This document shows, piece by piece, positions 33,229 to 42,922 of a DNA stretch of 64,000 nt. The DNA lies in the NCBI GenBank assembly GCA_946403855.1, contig CAMJBH010000007.1, positions 43,835 to 107,834 of the forward strand, written 5' to 3'. The notes beneath the pieces were generated by a model. The model did no database searches, was not told where the DNA came from, and saw only the letters and a program-made list of their open reading frames with translations. The translations under genes were made by a program, and so were the position numbers. How positions within the stretch are numbered: position 1 is the stretch's first letter; each line of letters begins with the position of its first letter. This stretch comes from an uncultured Bacteroidales bacterium. Lineage in GTDB: Bacteria > Bacteroidota > Bacteroidia > Bacteroidales > UBA932.

Positions 33229-34428
33229 ATGAAAGCTTCTCCTTTGCTCCTTGCGCTGGCCGCTTTGTCGCCGGCATGTTCATTCTTAAGCCCCGAGTTG
33301 TCTCTGGGCACTCCGCGTTTTACTGAGCGGTCCTCAGGTGCGGCCCGCGCCGGCACTGACTCCAGCCTCTTACAGGGCGCTCCCGACACCCTTTTCTATA
33401 TATCCGCCGTCAGTTTCCCCCGGGATTATGATTGGCAAAAAGACAGCGCCTTCGGAGCGGTGAACTGTACGCTCAAGTTCTATCGCGGACAGGAAAAACT
33501 GCTTTCCGTGCCCGCCGGACCGGCCCAAAAAATCAGTGCACACCCCGACAAACACCATATAATCGAAACTTCGCTGTTTACTGAGTATTGCGACTCATAC
33601 GGCACCACGGTCAAGCGTGACGGCGAACTCCTGGCGAGCTGGCCCGAACCGGAGTTCCTGCAGGGCATCTGTATGAAGGACGGAGCTTTGTACACGATAG
33701 GCCGGGGAGTCGGAACAAAAGGCTTCAGCTACAGGCGTAACGGCGAAGTGCTTATGAAAATAGACAACGGGAGTGTGTTCGGGGGCTTCGACAAAGACAC
33801 CTACGGCGCCACTGGGGCTTTGTATCAGGACGGAGGTGCATTGTACTTTGCCTACAAAACCGAGGGCGGAGGCATGTGCACGGCTTATTTAGTCAAAGAC
33901 GGAGTGCCCGAAATGCTGTTTTCGAAGCCCTCTCTGGATATATTCGACATCAAAATATCAGGAGGCCGGACGGGCGCATTCTATTCCGAGAACGGAGTGC
34001 CTGTGTTCAGCTTCGGGGGCAAGCAGGTGAACGTCAGGGCCGCAGGCTCCGTTTTGTGGGACGACGGCGAGATTCTTCAGCTGGGCGGCGAACCTTGTGT
34101 AGTGGGGCATTTCAGGCGCAAGGCCAATGCTCCGCGAGGTTTCGGTCTGGGGCGCGAAGGCACGGTGAGCTATCTGTATGACGGGTCGGATTTCTTCTAC
34201 TTCGACGCATCCGGCGGAGAGTTTTTGTCTTTTAACCAGCCCGGCCGCGGGTGGGAAGATTACTACTTTTTCAATCGCCATTGCGCGTCTTTCATTGGGG
34301 GAGAGCTGGCGGCGGTCCTCACGCCCCGTGTGCACGGCTCCGGCGCGATGATGGTGTACCGCAGCGATACGCTTAAATATGAACTGCACGGCTTCCTGTC
34401 CGGTATAGCCGTAGAAATTGACGACTGA
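33229..34428 (+). CDS. Hypothetical beta-propeller-like lipoprotein
   Basis: From ATG 33229 (MKASPLLLALAALSPAC) this is a 399-residue lipoprotein; the longer ORF start is disfavoured. The sequence repeats units such as 'GELLASWPEPEFLQGICMKDGALYTIGRG' and 'GALYQDGGALYFAYKTEGGG', which look like weak propeller blades. No family is recognised. It ends one base before the comM start, so it may be co-transcribed with it. A -7 box TAAATTTG is ~70 bases upstream. The function is unknown. Confidence 0.65.
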   Translation: MKASPLLLALAALSPACSFLSPELSLGTPRFTERSSGAARAGTDSSLLQGAPDTLFYISAVSFPRDYDWQKDSAFGAVNCTLKFYRGQEKLLSVPAGPAQKISAHPDKHHIIETSLFTEYCDSYGTTVKRDGELLASWPEPEFLQGICMKDGALYTIGRGVGTKGFSYRRNGEVLMKIDNGSVFGGFDKDTYGATGALYQDGGALYFAYKTEGGGMCTAYLVKDGVPEMLFSKPSLDIFDIKISGGRTGAFYSENGVPVFSFGGKQVNVRAAGSVLWDDGEILQLGGEPCVVGHFRRKANAPRGFGLGREGTVSYLYDGSDFFYFDASGGEFLSFNQPGRGWEDYYFFNRHCASFIGGELAAVLTPRVHGSGAMMVYRSDTLKYELHGFLSGIAVEIDD

Positions 34429-34429
34429 T

Positions 34430-36013
34430 ATGCTGATACGGATAATAGGCGCTAAATGCGTTGGAGTGGATGCCGTGCGGGTCACGGTGGAAGTGAGTAT
34501 CGACAGGGGAATAGGCATACACCTCGTCGGACTCGCGGATGTGGCAGTAAAGGAAAGCCTGCTGCGAACGACGACGGCCCTGCAGGCATTGGGGTACAGA
34601 ATTCCGGGCAAACGCATTGTCATAAACCTCGCGCCTGCCGATCTACACAAGAACGGCAGCGGCTACGACCTGCCCATTGCGATAGGTATCATCGCCGCTT
34701 CGGAGCAGTGCTCCATGCCTTTGACGGAGAGATTCCTGATCATGGGAGAGCTGGGTCTGGACGGCAGCGTGAGGGCGATTCCAGGGGGACTGCCATTCTC
34801 AGAACTGGCCCAGGAGGAAGGCTTGGACGGGGTAATACTGCCTGAAGCTTCGGCGCTGGAGGCAGCCGAACTGCGAGCCGGAGAGGTGTATGGAGTGAAA
34901 ACCCTGGACGACGTGGTGCGCATACTGTCGGGGGACATGTCCGACGATCTGCTGATTTGGAATTCTCCAGCTTACAACCAGCTGTTCAACGAAAAGGAGG
35001 GCGGCGGCAGGCGTCTTTCGGGAGTCCCTGATTTTGCTGAAATATTGGGGCAGGAAGGGGCGAAACGCGGTCTGGAGATAGCTGCGGCAGGCGGGCACAA
35101 CGTGGCCATGATAGGTCCCCCAGGCTCCGGAAAGAGTTCTCTGGCCAAAGCCCTTCCTGGGATACTTCCGCCCATGACGAGGGAAGAAAGCCTCATGACG
35201 TCCAAGATATTCAGCATCGCTGGGAAGGGTAATCTGCGCTACGGCCTGATGAATGAACGGCCGTTCAGGGCTCCGCATTATTCTGCCTCCCTTGCGGCGA
35301 TAATAGGTGGTGGCGCGGGAGACAACATAATCCCCGGGGAGGTGAGTCTGGCACACAACGGAGTGCTCTTTTGCGACGAAGCGGCACAGATGCCCAGGAG
35401 CGTTATCGAAGCCCTGCGGGGGCCGATAGAAGACAGGAAAGTGGTCATATCCCGCCTGAAAGCCAAACTGGAATACCCTTCGTCGTTTATGCTTGTACTG
35501 GCTTCGAACCCGTGCCCATGTGGTTACTGGGGTGTGGGGGACAGGTGTACATGCACACCTACCCAGCGCATCAATTATCTCTCCCGGCTTAGCGGGCCGA
35601 TAATGGATCGTATTGATATACAACTACTTGTTTCTAATATCTCGGCGTCGGAACTATCCCGTCTCCGCCAGAATGCAGGCGCATCGGGGCTCGAATCCAG
35701 CGCCGAAGTTGCCAAAAGGATAGCATCGGCAAGGGCAATGCAGGCCCGGCGCTTCGAGGGTACGGGCATCTTCACTAACGCCGAGATGGATAACAAGATG
35801 ATAGAGCGCTTCTGCCCGCTGGATCTTGCCTGCAGGGAACTGCTGGACACGCTCATGGAGAAGCTCAGCCTGTCGCTCAGGGCATATTTCCGCATCATCA
35901 AGGTGGCCCGTACCATCGCCGACCTCGAAGGCTGCACGGCCATCAAGCCTGAACACATTTCCGAAGCTGCAGCATACCGCTTCCTGGACCGTGTGCAGGG
36001 CAATCTTTGGTGA
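34430..36013 (+). CDS. ComM/YifB-family AAA+ ATPase (Mg-chelatase-like)
   Basis: The 527-residue ATPase starts at ATG 34430 ('MLIRIIGAKCVGVDA'); the track start is a TTG overlapping the previous gene. An N-terminal ChlI-like domain (1-165) is followed by the AAA+ core with Walker A 'IGPPGSGKSSLAKALPG', Walker B 'GVLFCDEAAQMP', and a zinc-binding-type 'NPCPCGYWGVGDRCTCTP'. The C-terminal Mg_chelatase_C domain follows. ComM-type helicases help branch migration during natural transformation, but the family is widely conserved in non-competent bacteria too. It is cytosolic. Confidence 0.93.
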   Translation: MLIRIIGAKCVGVDAVRVTVEVSIDRGIGIHLVGLADVAVKESLLRTTTALQALGYRIPGKRIVINLAPADLHKNGSGYDLPIAIGIIAASEQCSMPLTERFLIMGELGLDGSVRAIPGGLPFSELAQEEGLDGVILPEASALEAAELRAGEVYGVKTLDDVVRILSGDMSDDLLIWNSPAYNQLFNEKEGGGRRLSGVPDFAEILGQEGAKRGLEIAAAGGHNVAMIGPPGSGKSSLAKALPGILPPMTREESLMTSKIFSIAGKGNLRYGLMNERPFRAPHYSASLAAIIGGGAGDNIIPGEVSLAHNGVLFCDEAAQMPRSVIEALRGPIEDRKVVISRLKAKLEYPSSFMLVLASNPCPCGYWGVGDRCTCTPTQRINYLSRLSGPIMDRIDIQLLVSNISASELSRLRQNAGASGLESSAEVAKRIASARAMQARRFEGTGIFTNAEMDNKMIERFCPLDLACRELLDTLMEKLSLSLRAYFRIIKVARTIADLEGCTAIKPEHISEAAAYRFLDRVQGNLW

Positions 36014-36061
36014 TGCCTTTGTCTTATTTTTAGTATATTTGCGGCGAGAATTAAGACTCAA

Positions 36062-36487
36062 ATGCATCACGAAATAATAATCAGGAATCTAAGTGAATTG
36101 GATTCGGCCGCCAGACAGTTTCTGAAAGAAATCGGAAACCATAGCTTAGTGGCCTTTTATGCGCCCATGGGAGCCGGCAAAACAACTTTCACGACAGCGA
36201 TATGCAAAGCACTGGGAGTGCGCGAAGATGCGGTCAGTTCGCCGACTTTCGCCATCGTGAACGAGTACCGCGCCGCCTCTGGAGAGCCTGTCTATCATTT
36301 TGATTTTTATAGGATTACCAAAGAGGCTGAGGCCTTGGATATAGGCCTCTACGAATATCTCGACAGCGGCAGCCTCTGCCTTATGGAGTGGCCGGAAAAC
36401 ATCGAGAGCCTCCTTCCAGAGGAGACTCTCAATGTAAGTATTTCGGTTGGCCCGGGCGGCACTCGTACCGTATCCTGGGACGACTGA
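36062..36487 (+). CDS. tsaE: tRNA threonylcarbamoyladenosine biosynthesis ATPase TsaE
   Basis: TsaE, 141 residues, is the ATPase of the TsaBDE complex that makes t6A37 in tRNAs reading ANN codons. P-loop 'FYAPMGAGKTTFTTAIC', switch-type 'VSSPTFAIVNEY' and 'YHFDFYRI' are all present, as is the C-terminal 'LCLMEWPENIESLLPEETL'. A -7 box TATATTTG lies about 25 bases upstream. The stop abuts the stop of the convergent sulfatase with no gap, so there is no room for a terminator between them. Confidence 0.96.
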   Translation: MHHEIIIRNLSELDSAARQFLKEIGNHSLVAFYAPMGAGKTTFTTAICKALGVREDAVSSPTFAIVNEYRAASGEPVYHFDFYRITKEAEALDIGLYEYLDSGSLCLMEWPENIESLLPEETLNVSISVGPGGTRTVSWDD

Positions 36488-38032
36488 TTATTCTGCCTTT
36501 TCCGGGAAATTGATATCCAGCTTGAACTTTTCGATGTCATACACGGGGGCCTCGTGGCTGTTGCGTACGATGTCCCACATCTGTTTCACTATCTCGGGGT
36601 GCTCCGCCGACACGTCGGTGGTTTCGCGAGGGTCAGTGGAGAGATTGTAGAGCTCCATCTTGTTGTTGCCCTTGGCCACCTTCTGCAGAAGGCCCTTCCA
36701 TTCACCTATGCGCACAGCCACCCAACCTTTGGCTCCGGGGAATTCCCAGTACAGGTAGGGATGCTCCTGCTGCTTTGCCGGCTCGCCGTACAGCAGCGGT
36801 GCAAATGAGATACCGTCGTTCTCGGGAGCCTCGGTGCCGGCCAGCTCTGCGAATGTTGGCATAAGGTCGGCGAAAATGCCAATGTGAGAGCTCTTGGTGC
36901 CCTTGAGTCTGTCGCCCCAGGCCACCACGAACGGCATTCTGATGCCTCCCTCATGGAGTGAACTCTTGCCCCATCCGGCTGCGCAGCAGAAAGGTCCGCC
37001 GCTTTGGAAGTACTCCATAGGGGAGTTGCCGTTGTGGGCGGGGCCGTTGTCGGAAGTGACAATGAAGATGGTGTTGTCCCATATGCCGAGTTCCTTGAGT
37101 TTGGCTACGAGCTTGCCCACCTGGGTGTCGATGTGAGTGACCATGGCGGCATAGGATGCATGGGGGTAACGGCAGGGAAGGTACATTCCGCCGTCCACGC
37201 GAGGCTCCTCGTCGCCGAGCTTGTTCACGTAGTACATAACTTCATCCTTCGGTGCCTGCACTGCGCTGTGGGGCACTGTAGTGGTCCACATGGCGAAGAA
37301 AGGCCCGCCGGCGTTATCGACGATGAACTTCTCCAGCTTGTCGTACATGAGGTCGCAGCTGTAGTATTTGCCGCCGTAACGGTCGTAGCTGGCCGGATCC
37401 ATGGGGTCGAGGCCTTCGGGGAGCGGCTCGCCCTGCATCACGGTCTCGTTGCCGGTTGCAATCTTGACATCGTTCTCCCAGAGATGGGTGGGATAGTATG
37501 TGTGTGCCAGAGCCTGGCAGTTGAATCCGTAGAAGTAGTCGAATCCCATCTTGTTGGGAGTGGAATCGCTGTCGGGGAAGCCGAGACCCCATTTGCCTAC
37601 CATGGCCGTTTTGTAGCCGGCCTCCTGCATCATCTTGGCAATCGTGGGGGTGTCTGCGAGCATGGGCTGCTGGCCTTCCATCGTGTCGTCCAGGAAGAGG
37701 GCGTTCCAGCCGCGGCCGTCGGTGGGTACGAAATGCTCCTGGTTGTTGCGTATCTGGCTGTGTCCCATGTGCTTGCCGGTCATGATGCAGCAACGCGAAG
37801 GGGCAGACAGGGGAGCAGCCGTGTACATGTCTGTGAACAAAATACCTTGGCTGGCGAGGGCGTCTATGTTGGGAGTTTCAATCTTGGTCTGGCCATAGCA
37901 GCCGAGGTCTCCGTATCCAAGGTCGTCGAACATCAGATAGATAATGTTTGGCTTCTCCGGTGCTTTGTTGGAACCTGAGCATCCACAGGCAGCGGCTGCG
38001 GCAGCCGCAAGCAGTAGTTTGTTGGTCTTCAT
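36488..38032 (-). CDS. Secreted serine-type sulfatase 2
   Basis: The 514-residue sulfatase has a short lipoprotein-like signal (MKTNKLLLAAAAAAACGC). Metal site 'IIYLMFDDLGYGDLGCYGQ', maturation site 'APLSAPSRCCIMTG' (Ser-type, S-A-P-S-R) and 'IVTSDNGPAHNG' are present. It is similar along its length to sulfatase 1 at 29210, including the GKWGLG, 'FFAMWTTTVPHS' and 'HEGGIRMPFVV' blocks, so they are paralogs. It is divergent from the symporter at 38107, with ~75 bases between, which suggests import of the desulfated sugar (inference). Confidence 0.93.
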   Translation of the reverse strand: MKTNKLLLAAAAAAACGCSGSNKAPEKPNIIYLMFDDLGYGDLGCYGQTKIETPNIDALASQGILFTDMYTAAPLSAPSRCCIMTGKHMGHSQIRNNQEHFVPTDGRGWNALFLDDTMEGQQPMLADTPTIAKMMQEAGYKTAMVGKWGLGFPDSDSTPNKMGFDYFYGFNCQALAHTYYPTHLWENDVKIATGNETVMQGEPLPEGLDPMDPASYDRYGGKYYSCDLMYDKLEKFIVDNAGGPFFAMWTTTVPHSAVQAPKDEVMYYVNKLGDEEPRVDGGMYLPCRYPHASYAAMVTHIDTQVGKLVAKLKELGIWDNTIFIVTSDNGPAHNGNSPMEYFQSGGPFCCAAGWGKSSLHEGGIRMPFVVAWGDRLKGTKSSHIGIFADLMPTFAELAGTEAPENDGISFAPLLYGEPAKQQEHPYLYWEFPGAKGWVAVRIGEWKGLLQKVAKGNNKMELYNLSTDPRETTDVSAEHPEIVKQMWDIVRNSHEAPVYDIEKFKLDINFPEKAE

Positions 38033-38106
38033 CTGGTTATTTTTTAGCAGGGCAATAATCGCAATTATTTGTCAAATCTGCAAATAATCGTTATTTTTGT
38101 TACATT

Positions 38107-39699
38107 ATGGCATTTATTGACTGGTTAATCGTAGCCCTTTTCCTTGGTGCGCTTGTCACCATAGGCTACCTGTTCTCTCACAAAAACAAAAACATTGAAG
38201 ATTACTTTGTGGCCGGACGCTCCATGCCGGGCTGGCTGGTGGCCATTGCGGCTACGGGCACTACCATCAGCGCAGGCACGTTTGTGGGCTCTCCCGAACT
38301 CGGCTTCAACACCAATCTGACCTACGTCCTAAACTTGCTGGGTTCCATTTTCGGTGGCATTTTGGTGGCGGCCCTCATATTGCCTAAACTATACAATGCC
38401 AAGACCATAACCATCTACGGCTTTATCGGAGACCGCTTCGGCGAGAGTTCCAAGCAGGCCAACTCGGTGATGTTCCTCATTGGTCAGCTGCTGACCAGCG
38501 GAAGCCGCCTTTTCATTGCGGCCATAGCCATCAGCGTCATCGCTTTCGGCAGCATACAGTTCCAGTTCATGGTGTGGAGCATCATCATCCTCGGTGTGGT
38601 TTCGACTTTCTACACCATGATGGGAGGCATCAAGGGACTTCTGTACATCGATACATTCCAGACTCTGCTCATGATTTTCACCGGAGTTGTGGGCCTTGTG
38701 CTTGTTGCCTGCGACCTTGGAGGCCTGAGCCTCAAGGAAGTATGGGAGACTCTTACCACCAACGGCATGGTCAAGTCGCCTGCCGCAGCGGGAGTGGCTC
38801 CCGGCCTTGCCGCCGACGGCACTCTCAACGGCTGGGTCCCGGGCAACAAGGTCCAGATGTTCGATCCCAGCATCGATTTCAGCAAGCCATATACCATTAT
38901 CGGCGGCATGATAGGTGTGGCCTTCTTCAAGATAGCGCAGTACACAACAGACCAGGAGTTCGTCCAGCGCCAGCTTGCCTGCAAGGACGTCAAGAAGGCC
39001 GGCAGTTCGCTGGTGGCTTCCCAGCTGCTGGCCCTGCCTGTGGTGCTTATATTCTTGAGCATAGGTCTGTTGCTCTATGTCAAGTACATCCATGATCCCC
39101 AGGCCGACGGAGCCCTGAGCGTAGCTTTCTTCAGCGATGCTCGCGACGTGTTCCCTCAGTACATCAAGAATCACATTCCTGTGGGTGTCCGCGGACTCAT
39201 GATCACGGGCCTGCTTGCAGCTGCGCTTTCCAGCTTTAACTCTGCCATCAACTCCATGGCTTCCAGCTTCGTAGCGGACCTTTACCTGCCGCTGCGGGCC
39301 AAGCGGGGTAAGGCTGTCCAGAGCGACAAAGAGCAGATAGCCTCGTCACGCTGGATGGTGGGCCTCATGGGCATGATGCTCACGGGCTTCGCAATTGTGA
39401 CTTGCGTCATGCAGCAGAGCAGCGGGCTCAATCTGGTCGATTTCGCCACCGGCATCATGTGCTTTGCCTATGCCGGCATGATAGGAGTGTTCCTTACCGC
39501 CATCTTCACCAAGCGCGGCAATGCCCGCAGCGTGCTGGCCGCCCTCATCGTTGGCGCCCTCATCATCATTCCGCTCATGTTCCAGAAGGAATTCTTCGGA
39601 CGTACATACATCGCATGGAGCTGGTGGTGCCCCATCGGAGGCCTCATCTCCACTCTGGTCTGCATGCTCGGCAAACCCAAGACATCCTTGAAAGCATAG
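38107..39699 (+). CDS. Sodium:solute symporter (SSS family)
   Basis: This 530-residue inner-membrane transporter has about 13-14 transmembrane segments. Family signatures are 'VAGRSMPGWLVAIAATGTTIS' near the N-terminus and 'GVRGLMITGLLAAALSSFNSAINSMASSF' near residue 370. The likely substrate is a sugar, sugar acid or other solute moved with Na+; the exact one is unknown. A promoter (TTTG-N20-TATTTTTG) ends about 10 bases before the ATG. The metallophosphoesterase gene follows 3 bases after the stop, so the pair is one operon, divergent from sulfatase 2. Confidence 0.93.
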   Translation: MAFIDWLIVALFLGALVTIGYLFSHKNKNIEDYFVAGRSMPGWLVAIAATGTTISAGTFVGSPELGFNTNLTYVLNLLGSIFGGILVAALILPKLYNAKTITIYGFIGDRFGESSKQANSVMFLIGQLLTSGSRLFIAAIAISVIAFGSIQFQFMVWSIIILGVVSTFYTMMGGIKGLLYIDTFQTLLMIFTGVVGLVLVACDLGGLSLKEVWETLTTNGMVKSPAAAGVAPGLAADGTLNGWVPGNKVQMFDPSIDFSKPYTIIGGMIGVAFFKIAQYTTDQEFVQRQLACKDVKKAGSSLVASQLLALPVVLIFLSIGLLLYVKYIHDPQADGALSVAFFSDARDVFPQYIKNHIPVGVRGLMITGLLAAALSSFNSAINSMASSFVADLYLPLRAKRGKAVQSDKEQIASSRWMVGLMGMMLTGFAIVTCVMQQSSGLNLVDFATGIMCFAYAGMIGVFLTAIFTKRGNARSVLAALIVGALIIIPLMFQKEFFGRTYIAWSWWCPIGGLISTLVCMLGKPKTSLKA

Positions 39700-39702
39700 A
39701 AT

Positions 39703-41346
39703 ATGAAACGATTGATAATCATAGCGTTGCTGGCGGCTGGCAGCCTCTTTGCCGCCCAAGGCGGAAACATTAACGGACGAGTAATTTGCAACGGCCAGCC
39801 GATGAACGGTGTTCCTGTATCCGACGGGACGACAATCGTACTGACCGATAAGAACGGGCGCTACAGCCTGGACTCCGACAAATCCGGAGGCTCGGTGTTC
39901 GTAATAACCCCTTCCGGTTATATAGCCCGCACCTTGGACGGTCTGCGTCCCGGATTCTGGCAGCCTCTATACCTGCCAGTCGAGCAGGATGAAATCCACG
40001 ATTTCGTGCTGGACAAGCAGAACCAGAGTCGCTATACCATGATACTGCTGGCCGACATGCACCTGTCGAACGATCCGGCGCGTGACGATTTGCGCCGCTT
40101 CAAAAATGTCGTTATGCCGGTCATCAGGCGTGAAGCGGCAGCCTCAAGAGGGCACGTGTACACTGCCAATCTGGGCGACACCACGCATGAAATCTACTGG
40201 GGCGAATTCAATTTCAACGAATCCGACGGCCTTCGCCTGTTGCAGGATATATGCTATCCCACCCCCATGTACAGCATCATGGGCAACCACGATCACGATC
40301 CTTCAATGGTTGGGGAAGATGTGGACCGCCGTGCAGGCTGGCGGGAGCGCGACTGCTGGGGCCCCGGGCAGTATTCAGTCAATATAGGCGACGATCACTG
40401 GGTGTTCCTGGACAATATCTATTATGTGAACGTGGAGGGCAAGGGCAAGAAGGCCCCTGGAGTCAAGGGCGACCGCTCGTACAAGCATATTCTCACCGAG
40501 CAGCAGTTCTCCTGGCTCGAACAGGACCTGTCGCTTGTCGATGAAGACACACGTATATTCATCTGTACTCATGCCCCAGTGCTTTATTCAGGCAAGTCCG
40601 ACGGCCTGCTGATGCCTGAAGAGCAGGTCCGCAGGCTCAATGAGCTTTGCAGCTGTTTCAGCCACGACGTGACCATTTTCTCGGGCCATACGCATAGGAC
40701 CGACATATGCGACCATCCTGACTTCCCGAGGCTTCACCAGCGTACCCTGCCGGCAACATCCGGCATCATGTGGACTACTCCCGTCGACTGGCCCATGTAC
40801 TCCAGCGGCGGCGAGGACGCCGGATTCTGGCTTGCTGCTTTCGAACCCGGGCAGGAGCCGCAATACCGTTTCGAGACCTATCTATATGGCCCGAAGTATT
40901 ATCGTTTCTACGATATGAATGCGGTGGGCGAGGCCTACCGCGGCAGCGAAGGTGTAAAGAAACAGCAGGAACTTTATGGTTCCACGCGCCTGGACTATGG
41001 CAATAAGAAATGGCGTAACTATGTGTTCCTGAACTACTGGGGCTGGGAACCCGGCGACAGGGTTGAAATGATTGAAAAAGGCCGTAAGCTCAAAGTTGAG
41101 GCCACTCGCTATGAAGATCCTTCCAAGAACTTTGCTTATGAGTTGCCGCGGGTCATGAGTCCATACAAGCACAGCAGCAAGTCCTCCAAAGATGTGACAT
41201 ATCACATGTTTGTAGCCAAGACTTCCTCGCCCAAGACAGACATCACCGTTCGCATCTATGGCTCCGACGGAAAACTGAAGCACGAGAGCGTGTTCTCACG
41301 CCCCCGTGCTTTCGACCCTTCAAAACCGGAAAAACAAACTATTTAA
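39703..41346 (+). CDS. Secreted calcineurin-like metallophosphoesterase
   Basis: The 547-residue exported protein (signal MKRLIIIALLAAGSLFAAQG) has three parts typical of a Bacteroidota family. First is an N-terminal carboxypeptidase-like Ig domain ('INGRVICNGQPMNGVPVSDG'). Next is the metallophosphoesterase core with 'MILLADMHLS' (DxH), 'NLGDTTHE' (GD), 'SIMGNHDHD' (GNHD) and 'TIFSGHTHRTD' (GHxH). Last is a C-terminal beta domain (about 400-540). It probably removes phosphate from an organic substrate in the periplasm before uptake by the symporter (inference). Its 3' end overlaps the convergent gene at 41339 by eight bases. Confidence 0.93.
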   Translation: MKRLIIIALLAAGSLFAAQGGNINGRVICNGQPMNGVPVSDGTTIVLTDKNGRYSLDSDKSGGSVFVITPSGYIARTLDGLRPGFWQPLYLPVEQDEIHDFVLDKQNQSRYTMILLADMHLSNDPARDDLRRFKNVVMPVIRREAAASRGHVYTANLGDTTHEIYWGEFNFNESDGLRLLQDICYPTPMYSIMGNHDHDPSMVGEDVDRRAGWRERDCWGPGQYSVNIGDDHWVFLDNIYYVNVEGKGKKAPGVKGDRSYKHILTEQQFSWLEQDLSLVDEDTRIFICTHAPVLYSGKSDGLLMPEEQVRRLNELCSCFSHDVTIFSGHTHRTDICDHPDFPRLHQRTLPATSGIMWTTPVDWPMYSSGGEDAGFWLAAFEPGQEPQYRFETYLYGPKYYRFYDMNAVGEAYRGSEGVKKQQELYGSTRLDYGNKKWRNYVFLNYWGWEPGDRVEMIEKGRKLKVEATRYEDPSKNFAYELPRVMSPYKHSSKSSKDVTYHMFVAKTSSPKTDITVRIYGSDGKLKHESVFSRPRAFDPSKPEKQTI

Positions 41347-42073
41347 GCCCGCTCCATTCGCCTTTTATGACTTTGCACTGCGAGTAGCATGCAGGGCAGT
41401 TGGACACTATGAACAAGTCTCCTTTCTCTTTGAGCTCGACTCCGCGCTGAGTGGTGTCCCAGCCTTCGGCGTAGATGTTCAGATAGAGGTACTCTCCCGT
41501 GTCCCTGGTGACACTTGGCATCATCTGCACGGTGTAGGGTTCATCGGGAGTATAGGAATTGTCAAAACGCGCTCCCTTGAGCAGGGCTGCGGGCAAGTAA
41601 CGCTGTACGTATTGGTCTTCGGCGGGTGAATATGAGGAACGGTACATTTTGGAATACAGTTCCCTGGTCACTGCGTCGGCGTTTGCTATTGAGCCGCAGA
41701 GCAGCTTGAGGCAGCGCTCGCCGGTTGCTTTGTTGCGTCCGTAGAGTTCCATGGCCATGGGAATCATAGCTGCTGCACCCATGGGAGATTTGCCCAGGAA
41801 CTGGGTATAGACGGTAGAAAACTCATTGTAACCTTCAGGATTGGCTGTAAAACTGACCCATGCTGTGGGCTCTTTAGGGCTGGGAGACAACAGCACGCCG
41901 TCTTTGTCGTATTCAAGCGCAGGTATGGAGCCTCGTACGGTGTATTCGTGCTCGCCCCATGTCATGGTGCCTCCGTCGATCTTCCATTCGCGTTTGGTTT
42001 CATCGACTCCGGTGAGCCCCTTGCAGCCGACAGCCATCACTATGGCCAAGGCGAATAATGCGAATCTTCTCAT
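41339..42073 (-). CDS. Hypothetical lipoprotein
   Basis: The 244-residue lipoprotein has signal MRRFALFALAIVMAVGC (lipobox AVGC). The mature part has a beta-rich first half ('GTMTWGEHEYTVRGSIPALEYDKDG') and a helical middle ('DAVTRELYSKMYRSSYSPAEDQYVQRYLPAALL'). Two Cys occur near the C-terminus in 'NCPACYSQCK'. No family is recognised. It is transcribed from a -7 box TATATTTG that is fused to the T-tract of the S3 terminator. The function is unknown. Confidence 0.65.
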   Translation of the reverse strand: MRRFALFALAIVMAVGCKGLTGVDETKREWKIDGGTMTWGEHEYTVRGSIPALEYDKDGVLLSPSPKEPTAWVSFTANPEGYNEFSTVYTQFLGKSPMGAAAMIPMAMELYGRNKATGERCLKLLCGSIANADAVTRELYSKMYRSSYSPAEDQYVQRYLPAALLKGARFDNSYTPDEPYTVQMMPSVTRDTGEYLYLNIYAEGWDTTQRGVELKEKGDLFIVSNCPACYSQCKVIKGEWSGLK

Positions 42074-42106
42074 CTTGGTTGCTTTTTGTCAATAACGCAC
42101 AAATAT

Positions 42107-42139
42107 AAAAAAACAGGGACGCTTTTGCAAGCGCCCCTG
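42107..42139 (-). terminator. Strong terminator directly after rpsC
   Basis: On the leftward RNA, CAGGGGCGCTT and AAGCGTCCCTG pair over 11 positions (one G-U) around a GCAA tetraloop, then seven T residues. It begins 24 bases past the rpsC stop and ends the ribosomal operon there. Confidence 0.92.
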
Positions 42140-42162
42140 ATTCATTTCTCTTGAGTGAAATT

Positions 42163-42921
42163 TTACTTCCTCTCTTCGCGGCGGTCACCACGGCCACGGC
42201 GGTCGCCACGGCCACGGCGGTCACCCCTGCGGTCGCCACCCCTCTGGCCTGCGGCCTGGGAGTTGGCTGCTGCAAGAGCTGCGGGAGTCAGATCTTGACG
42301 TCCGTATTTCTCGCCGTTGCAGATCCACACCTTGATACCGAGGGTACCGACTTTGGTGTTGGCAACTGCCAGAGCGTAGTCGATGTCTGCGCGGAAGGTG
42401 TGCAGAGGGGTACGACCCTCTTTGAACATCTCGCTGCGGGCCATTTCGGCGCCGCCCACGCGACCTGCGATCTGGATCTTGATGCCTTCTGCACCAACGC
42501 GCATGGTGTTGGCGATAGCCATCTTGATGGCGCGGCGATAGCTGACACGGCCTTCGATCTGGCGGGCGATGGAGTCCGCTACGATGTTGGCGTCAACCTC
42601 GGGGCGCTTGACCTCGTAAATGTTGATCTGAATGTCTTTGTTGGTGACTTTCTTAAGCTCTTCCTTGAGTTTGTCAACTTCCTGTCCGCCCTTGCCGATG
42701 ATGAAACCGGGACGTGCGGCATAGATGGTGACGGTGATGAGCTTAAGTGTACGCTCGATGACAATCTTGCTGAGGCTGGCCTTGGCAAGGCGGTTGCCGA
42801 GATACTCGCGGATCTTGTAGTCTTCAGCGATCTTCTCTGCATAGTTGCCACCACACCAGTTGGAGTCCCAACCACGGGTGATACCGATTCTGTTGCTGAT
42901 AGGATTAGTTTTCTGTCCCAT
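42163..42921 (-). CDS. rpsC: 30S ribosomal protein S3 with Arg-rich tail
   Basis: S3 (252 residues) sits at the mRNA entry of the 30S subunit. The N-terminal KH domain has '[19 protein letters not shown]' and the C-terminal domain '[31 protein letters not shown]'. The last ~35 residues are a low-complexity repeat of RRGDRRGRG units that is absent from most S3 proteins. The DNA below it (42178-42245) is a matching GC-rich tandem repeat. The gene is the last of a shortened S10 cluster and is followed by a strong terminator instead of rplP. Confidence 0.97.
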   Translation of the reverse strand: MGQKTNPISNRIGITRGWDSNWCGGNYAEKIAEDYKIREYLGNRLAKASLSKIVIERTLKLITVTIYAARPGFIIGKGGQEVDKLKEELKKVTNKDIQINIYEVKRPEVDANIVADSIARQIEGRVSYRRAIKMAIANTMRVGAEGIKIQIAGRVGGAEMARSEMFKEGRTPLHTFRADIDYALAVANTKVGTLGIKVWICNGEKYGRQDLTPAALAAANSQAAGQRGGDRRGDRRGRGDRRGRGDRREERK

Positions 42922-42922
42922 A

